Origin: Bordetella genomosp. 11
GTDB taxonomy: Bacteria > Pseudomonadota > Gammaproteobacteria > Burkholderiales > Burkholderiaceae_B
NCBI RefSeq assembly: GCF_002261215.1
Contig: NZ_NEVS01000004.1
Span: forward strand, 3,906,001 to 3,970,000
Reading direction: 5' to 3'
DNA: 64,000 nt
The notes beneath the pieces were generated by a model, which made no database searches, was not told where the DNA came from, and worked only from the letters and a program-made list of their open reading frames with translations. This document shows, piece after piece, positions 59,717-64,000 of this stretch; the stretch's first letter is position 1, and the number at the start of each line of letters is the position of its first letter. Both the position numbers and the translations under genes were made by a program.

Positions 59717-62151
59717 GTTTCGCTCCTGGCATCGGCCTGCGGCGCGGTCGCGGCGCGGGCGAAATTGGTTTCCAGCTGGCGCTTGCCGGCCAGGTAGTGC
59801 ACCGGCCAATCGACATCGGTATAGCCCACGCGCGCCGCCTCGCGCAGCGTCCAGGCGGAGTCGGCCAGGTGCGGCCGCGCCAGCGCGCAGAGGTCGGCAC
59901 GGCCCGACGCGATAATGCCGTTGACGTGGTCGGCCTCGAAGATCGCGCCCACCGCGATGGTCGGGATATCGGCCTCGTTGCGTACGCGGTCGGCGAAGGG
60001 CGTCTGGTACATGCGTCCGTACACCGGATGCTGGTCTGGACTGACCTGGCCGGACGAGCAGTCGATCATGTCGGCGCCGGCGGCCTTGAAGCGGCGCGCG
60101 ATCTCCACGGCGTCGTCGGCGGTGATGCCGCCTTCCACCCAATCGTGCGCGGAGATGCGCACGGACATCGGCAGGCGGCGGGGCCAGGCCTCACGCACCG
60201 CCGCAAAGACCTCCAGCGGATAGCGCAAGCGGGCATCGAGATCGCCGCCGTATTCGTCGTCGCGCCGATTGGTCAGCGGCGAAATGAAGCTGGACAACAG
60301 GTAGCCGTGGGCGCAATGCAATTCCAGCCAGTCGAATCCGGCCACCGCGGCGCGCCGCGCGGCGGCCACGAAATCGTCGCGCACGCGGTCCATGTCCGCG
60401 CGGCTCATCGCGCGCGGTGTCTGCGATATTCCAGGCAGGTAGGGCAGTGCCGACGCCGACAGCAGCGGCCAGTTGTCCGACGGCAGGGGATGGTCCATGC
60501 GCTGCCAGCCCAGCTGGGTGGAGCCCTTGCGGCCGGCGTGGCCCAGCTGGATACCGACGCGCGCGTCGCTGTGGCCATGGATGAAGCCGACGATACGGGC
60601 AAAGGCCGCGCCCTGCGCGTCGTTCCACAGGCCCGGGCAGCCCGGCGTAATGCGCGCATCGGGCGACGTGCAGGTCATCTCCACCATGACCAGGCCGGCG
60701 CCCCCAAGGGCTTTCGCTCCCAGGTGCACCAGATGGAAGTCGCCCGGCACGCCGTCCGTGCAGGCGTACATGGCCATGGGCGACACCACGATGCGGTTCT
60801 TCAGGCGCACACCGCGCGCTTCGTATGGCGTCAGCATGGGTAGCGGCGGCCGTTCGCGCGCGTCGACGTCGACGCCGGCGCGCGCGGCCAGCCAGCGTTC
60901 ATAGCCCTGCAGCCAGTCCGGATCGCGCAGGCGCAGGTTCTCGTGCGAGATCCGCTGCGACCGCGTCAGCAGCGAATAGGCGAACTGCTCCGGCTGCAGG
61001 CAGGCGTAGCGATCGACGTGCTCGAACCATTCGGTGGAATTGCGCGCGGCATTCTGGATCTTCAGGACCTCGACGCCGCGGATCTCTTCATAGCGCAGCA
61101 GGGCCGCGCGCAGCGCGTCGATGCTTGCCGCATCGGCTTGCGGCGCCGGCGTGCCGTTGCCGGCGGGCGAGTCGGCGGCCGGCCGCCGCGTGGCGGACGC
61201 GCCGGCCGTGAGCTGGTCCGCCAGTTCGATGGCGTCTTCCAGCGCCAGCTTGGTGCCGGAGCCGATGGAGAAATGCGCGCTATGCGCGGCGTCGCCCATC
61301 AGCACCACGGGAACCTCGCGCCGCCCGCTGGGCGTGTCCAGGGTGTTCCAGCGCACCCAGTGTCCGCAGATCACGCGCGGGAAACGGATCCAGATGGCGG
61401 ATCCGCGCAGGTGGCGGGCGTTGCTCATCAGCGGTTTGCCGTCCAGCCAGGGCGCGAACAGGGATTCGCAATAGCGTATGCCCTCTTCCTGGCTCATCTT
61501 GTCCAGGCCCGCAGCCTGCCAGGTCGATTCCGGCGTTTCGACGATGAAGGTGGAAAGGCCCGGCTCAAAGCGGTACGCGTGCGCCTGGAACCAGCCGTGC
61601 GGGGTCTGGACGAAGGCGAAGGTAAAGGCATCGAAGGCTTTCTCCGTCCCCAGCCAGACGAAGCGGTTGCGTCGCAGGTCGATGTCGGGCTCGAAGGTAT
61701 CCGCGTAGGTGTCGCGCACGCGGCTGTTGATGCCGTCGGCGGCGATCACCAGGTCGGCATCGTAGCGGCGCGCCAGGGCCTGGTCGTCGTCCACCAGGGT
61801 TTCGAATACCAGCTCGACGCCGACCTGCTCGCATCGCGCCTGCAGGATGTTCAGCAGCTTCTTGCGGCCGATGCCGATGAAGCCATGTCCGCCGCTGCGC
61901 AGGGTACGACCCTTGAAGTGGATATCGATGTCGTCCCAATGGTTGAAGGCGTCGCTGATTTCGCGCGCGGAAACGGGATCGGCGCGGCGCAGGTTTTCCA
62001 TGGTCGCGTCGGAGAAGACCACGCCCCAGCCGAAGGTGTCGTACGGACGATTTCGTTCGACCACCGTAACCCGGTTGTCCGGGTTGCGCAGTTTCATCAA
62101 CAGGCCGAAGTACAGCCCCGCGGGACCGCCGCCCAGGCACACTATCTTCAT
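59713..62151 (-). CDS. Bifunctional aryl-CoA monooxygenase/reductase (2-aminobenzoyl-CoA or salicylyl-CoA type)
   Basis: 812 residues, two fused flavoenzymes. Residues 1-400 are a flavoprotein monooxygenase: [40 protein letters not shown] and [20 protein letters not shown]. Residues about 440-790 are an Old Yellow Enzyme-type FMN reductase: [38 protein letters not shown] and [20 protein letters not shown]. This exact fusion is known from 2-aminobenzoyl-CoA monooxygenase/reductase of Azoarcus evansii and from salicylyl-CoA 5-hydroxylase proteins. The former hydroxylates and then dearomatises the ring. First gene of the operon, 40-66 bases from the promoter. The Ser/Pro/Ala-rich insert at about 330-345 looks variable. 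Confidence 0.93.
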   Translation of the reverse strand: MKIVCLGGGPAGLYFGLLMKLRNPDNRVTVVERNRPYDTFGWGVVFSDATMENLRRADPVSAREISDAFNHWDDIDIHFKGRTLRSGGHGFIGIGRKKLLNILQARCEQVGVELVFETLVDDDQALARRYDADLVIAADGINSRVRDTYADTFEPDIDLRRNRFVWLGTEKAFDAFTFAFVQTPHGWFQAHAYRFEPGLSTFIVETPESTWQAAGLDKMSQEEGIRYCESLFAPWLDGKPLMSNARHLRGSAIWIRFPRVICGHWVRWNTLDTPSGRREVPVVLMGDAAHSAHFSIGSGTKLALEDAIELADQLTAGASATRRPAADSPAGNGTPAPQADAASIDALRAALLRYEEIRGVEVLKIQNAARNSTEWFEHVDRYACLQPEQFAYSLLTRSQRISHENLRLRDPDWLQGYERWLAARAGVDVDARERPPLPMLTPYEARGVRLKNRIVVSPMAMYACTDGVPGDFHLVHLGAKALGGAGLVMVEMTCTSPDARITPGCPGLWNDAQGAAFARIVGFIHGHSDARVGIQLGHAGRKGSTQLGWQRMDHPLPSDNWPLLSASALPYLPGISQTPRAMSRADMDRVRDDFVAAARRAAVAGFDWLELHCAHGYLLSSFISPLTNRRDDEYGGDLDARLRYPLEVFAAVREAWPRRLPMSVRISAHDWVEGGITADDAVEIARRFKAAGADMIDCSSGQVSPDQHPVYGRMYQTPFADRVRNEADIPTIAVGAIFEADHVNGIIASGRADLCALARPHLADSAWTLREAARVGYTDVDWPVHYLAGKRQLETNFARAATAPQADARSET

Positions 62152-62190
62152 CGCATCACTCGCAATCCGGTACGGCCGCGCGGCCGGGAG

Positions 62191-62219
62191 TTTGAAGCCT
62201 GGATAGTTTAGGCTTCAAA
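62191..62219 (-). promoter_or_regulatory. Perfect 10-9-10 operator of the aromatic-CoA operon
   Basis: TTTGAAGCCT (62191-62200) and AGGCTTCAAA (62210-62219) are exact inverted repeats separated by 9 bases. On the minus strand the repeat starts within the -10 hexamer and covers the expected start site, the position of a repressor site. The symmetry suits a MarR, TetR or GntR dimer. No regulator gene is within the window. Confidence 0.8.
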
Positions 62220-62246
62220 TATATCCCGGCACGCGGGACGCCGCAA
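62218..62246 (-). promoter_or_regulatory. Promoter of the aromatic-CoA operon
   Basis: TTGCGG (62241-62246) and TATATT (62218-62223) on the minus strand are separated by exactly 17 bases. The start site would fall near 62211, about 60 bases before the monooxygenase ATG, within the operator. Confidence 0.7.
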
Positions 62247-62616
62247 GGCCCGCCGCGCGCGGGTCCCGATCCGGCGGCCCGGCGCGCGCCGCATTCCAGG
62301 CGCACGGCGCCCTGGTCCCGCATCCGACATCCTGGCGCATCCCGCATCCCTGGCGTATCACCGCATCACGGGTGCACCCCGCATCCCCAGCGCATCCCCT
62401 CCGCTTTCCAGGCATTGCCGCCGCGTCCTGCCATATCAACGCCACATTTCCGCCACGTTCCTTAAATTTCCCTGTCACCGCCATGTCACCTCGCGGGCCC
62501 ATCATGCGTTTGCACTTTTTTGGAATTGTGCGTTTGAGTGCGTTTCGACGCGCCGGACGCCGCGCGCGGCTCACCGTCCAGGTGGGCCGCTTCCGCCACC
62601 CCTCTTCCCTTGCCGC
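62247..62616. other. Intergenic region between the degradation operon and the lipoprotein gene
   Basis: About 370 bases (465 with the operon leader) without a supported gene. It is GC-rich up to about 62330, then carries imperfect tandem repeats (62328-62399), then a less GC-rich stretch with a short T-run (62516-62522) that may hold the promoter of the lipoprotein and phosphoesterase genes. I see no reading frame with a ribosome binding site. Confidence 0.6.
62328..62399. repeat. Imperfect 17-19-bp tandem repeat
   Basis: Four degenerate units starting CATCC or CATCA at 62328, 62345, 62364 and 62382, based on CATCCCTGGCGCATCCCG. Non-coding, between the operon promoter and the lipoprotein gene. 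Confidence 0.6.
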
Positions 62617-62814
62617 ATGAAACCGACCCCTATCCGACGCCCCCACGCCCGTCCCGGCTCGCGCTGGCCCACGCTGCTGGCCGCCCTGGCCGTCGCCTGC
62701 TCGCTGACCGCCTGCGGCGGCGACCATGAGGACGACACCCCGACGCCCCCCGACACCCCCACGCAGCCCGCGCCGGATCAACCGCCGGCGCCGGTGCTGC
62801 ACTGCGCGCCGTAG
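62617..62814 (+). CDS. Small proline-rich lipoprotein
   Basis: 65 residues from the ATG at 62617. An Arg-rich N-terminus, a hydrophobic segment (about 18-30, LLAALAVACSLTAC) and a lipobox ending in C33 are followed by an acidic then Pro/Thr/Gln-rich tail of about 30 residues. The mature part is too short for a folded domain. It precedes a Tat-exported phosphoesterase by 88 bp and may be co-expressed with it. No strong ribosome binding site; function unknown. Confidence 0.65.
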   Translation: MKPTPIRRPHARPGSRWPTLLAALAVACSLTACGGDHEDDTPTPPDTPTQPAPDQPPAPVLHCAP

Positions 62815-62902
62815 CCATCGCGCCCCTTCTTTCCGATAGCAGCCCGGCGGCATCGCCTCCGCCGCGTAGGCCCTCGCGCCACAACCCATCCGCGAACCGA
62901 CA

Positions 62903-64000
62903 ATGATCAACAACGCCAAACGCAAGTTCCTGCGCAACAGCCTGGGGGCCACCGCGTCCCTGACCGCACTGAGCATGTTTCCGCCCAGCATCCGCCGCGC
63001 GCTGGCCATCCCGGCGAACAACCGCACGGGCACGATCAAGGACGTCGAGCACGTCGTCATCCTGATGCAGGAGAACCGCTCGTTCGACAACTACTTCGGC
63101 ACCCTGGCCGGCGTGCGCGGCTTCGGCGACCGCTTCACCATTCCGCTGCCCAACGCCCTGAACGTGTGGCAGCAGCTGAATGCCAACGGCAAGCCCATCC
63201 TGCCCTACCACCTGGACCAGACGCAGGGCAACGCGCAACGCGTCAGCGGCACGCCGCACGGCTGGACGGACGCGCGCGACGCCTGGGACAAAGGCCGCAT
63301 GTACCAATGGGCCCGCTTCAAGAAACAGCAATCCATGGGGTACTTCACCGAGCAGGAAGCGCCTTTCCAGTTCGCGCTGGCCGATGCCTTCACCGTGTGC
63401 GACGGGTATTTCTGCTCGCTGCATGGCGGCACCAATACCAACCGCCTGTTCTTCTGGACCGGCACCAACGGCGCCAACACGCCGGCCGGCCGCGTGGTCG
63501 TGAACAATGTCTGGGACGGGCTGGACACCACCACCGACCTGGCCACCACCGGCTTCGACTGGATGACGTACCCGGAGCGATTGACGCAAGCCGGCGTGTC
63601 CTGGATGGTCTACCAGAACATGCCCGACAACTTCACCGACAACTCGCTCATCGGTTTCAAGCAATATCGCGACGCCAACCTGCGCTCGGGCAAACCGGTG
63701 TATCACGACGTCCCGGTCAATCCGCCCTACAACCCCGCGACGGACGACGCCGGCAATCCGCTGTACAAGGGCATCGCCAATACCATGCCGGACGGCGGCT
63801 TCCTCGCCACGTTCAAACAGGACATCCTGGACGGCAAGCTCGCCCAGGTCTCGTGGATCGTCGCGCCGGAAACCTATTCCGAACATCCCGGGCCTTCCAG
63901 CCCCGTGCAGGGCGGCTGGTACACGCAGGAGGTGCTGGACGCGCTGACGGCCAATCCGGAGGTCTGGTCCAAGACGGTGCTGCTGATCAACTTCGACGAG
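62903..64000 (+). CDS. Tat-exported phospholipase C/acid phosphatase family phosphoesterase (partial)
   Basis: The first 366 codons of a gene running off the window. The N-terminus KRKFLRNSLGATASLTALSM has a Tat-like basic start followed by a hydrophobic stretch and cleavage near ALA. The phosphoesterase domain (PF04185) begins at VEHVVILMQENRSFDNYFG, which includes a metal-binding Glu-Asn pair; DGYFCSLHGGTNTNRLFFW follows, and VLLINFDE at the window edge holds the next metal ligand. Relatives include phosphocholine-preferring phospholipase C and AcpA acid phosphatase. The substrate cannot be decided without the C-terminal part. The ATG at 62903 lacks a clear ribosome binding site. Confidence 0.9.
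   Translation, partial: MINNAKRKFLRNSLGATASLTALSMFPPSIRRALAIPANNRTGTIKDVEHVVILMQENRSFDNYFGTLAGVRGFGDRFTIPLPNALNVWQQLNANGKPILPYHLDQTQGNAQRVSGTPHGWTDARDAWDKGRMYQWARFKKQQSMGYFTEQEAPFQFALADAFTVCDGYFCSLHGGTNTNRLFFWTGTNGANTPAGRVVVNNVWDGLDTTTDLATTGFDWMTYPERLTQAGVSWMVYQNMPDNFTDNSLIGFKQYRDANLRSGKPVYHDVPVNPPYNPATDDAGNPLYKGIANTMPDGGFLATFKQDILDGKLAQVSWIVAPETYSEHPGPSSPVQGGWYTQEVLDALTANPEVWSKTVLLINFDE

Noticed and set aside
59713..62151. Calling the fused flavoenzyme specifically a salicylyl-CoA 5-hydroxylase
   Set aside because: Domain order fits both salicylyl-CoA and 2-aminobenzoyl-CoA enzymes; the RidA gene in the operon leans to the latter, so no specific symbol is given.

Overview
The window is high-GC DNA (roughly two-thirds G+C by eye) with dense, mostly operonic genes and no insertion sequence, prophage, CRISPR array, rRNA or tRNA that I could find. 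The gene set and proteins point to a betaproteobacterium of the family Alcaligenaceae, most likely Bordetella or close to Achromobacter. Pointers are a Bug-type (TctC) solute-binding protein, a lysine-rich histone H1-like protein of the BpH1 kind, the aroQ-accB-accC-prmA-DUF3426 block, and a 2-aminobenzoyl-CoA type degradation operon.

Layout. 1-3.7 kb: housekeeping genes on the minus strand (erpA, a coiled-coil membrane protein, argC, rpsI-rplM). 3.9-8.4 kb: a complete branched-chain amino acid type ABC transporter (livF-livG-livM-livH and a periplasmic receptor). 8.6-15.3 kb: pmbA and darP divergent, an esterase, a large Pat-type protein acetyltransferase, a REP-like palindromic element and gltX. 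15.3-18.9 kb: an accessory-looking patch with a lipoprotein, a LysR regulator divergent from an alpha/beta hydrolase across a 19-bp AT-rich palindrome, and a Bug receptor. 19.0-23.4 kb: nrdA-nrdB behind a clear promoter overlapped by paired NrdR-like boxes. 23.6-25.7 kb: histone H1-like protein, YggT, glycine-zipper lipoprotein. 25.9-32.5 kb: minus-strand genes aroQ, accB, accC, prmA, DUF3426 and a PfkB kinase, with a TlpA-like thioredoxin upstream. 32.6-36.6 kb: mpl, yqiA and an RNase II-like gene. 36.7-44.4 kb: a two-component system and an ABC importer. 44.4-54.4 kb: housekeeping genes (tonB-like, aroE, mtgA, lptG, apaH, plsC, ruvX, yqgE, rubredoxin, thiD-like, thiE, hemL). 54.6-62.2 kb: a six-gene minus-strand operon for CoA-dependent aromatic acid degradation. 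62.6-64 kb: a small lipoprotein and the start of a Tat-exported phospholipase C-like phosphoesterase.

The most unusual item is the sensor kinase at 37346-39976. A TctE-like histidine kinase continues through a third membrane segment and a Pro/Gln linker into a full ABC-type solute-binding domain. That domain aligns without net gaps over about 145 residues to the transporter's own binding protein encoded next door (40173-41267). The unit (response regulator, kinase with a built-in binding-protein paralogue, free binding protein, fused double permease, ATPase) looks like an importer whose sensor was made by duplicating its receptor. The second notable system is the aminobenzoyl-CoA (or salicylyl-CoA) operon. 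It has a well-formed promoter and a perfect 10-9-10 operator over its start, but no regulator or thiolase nearby.
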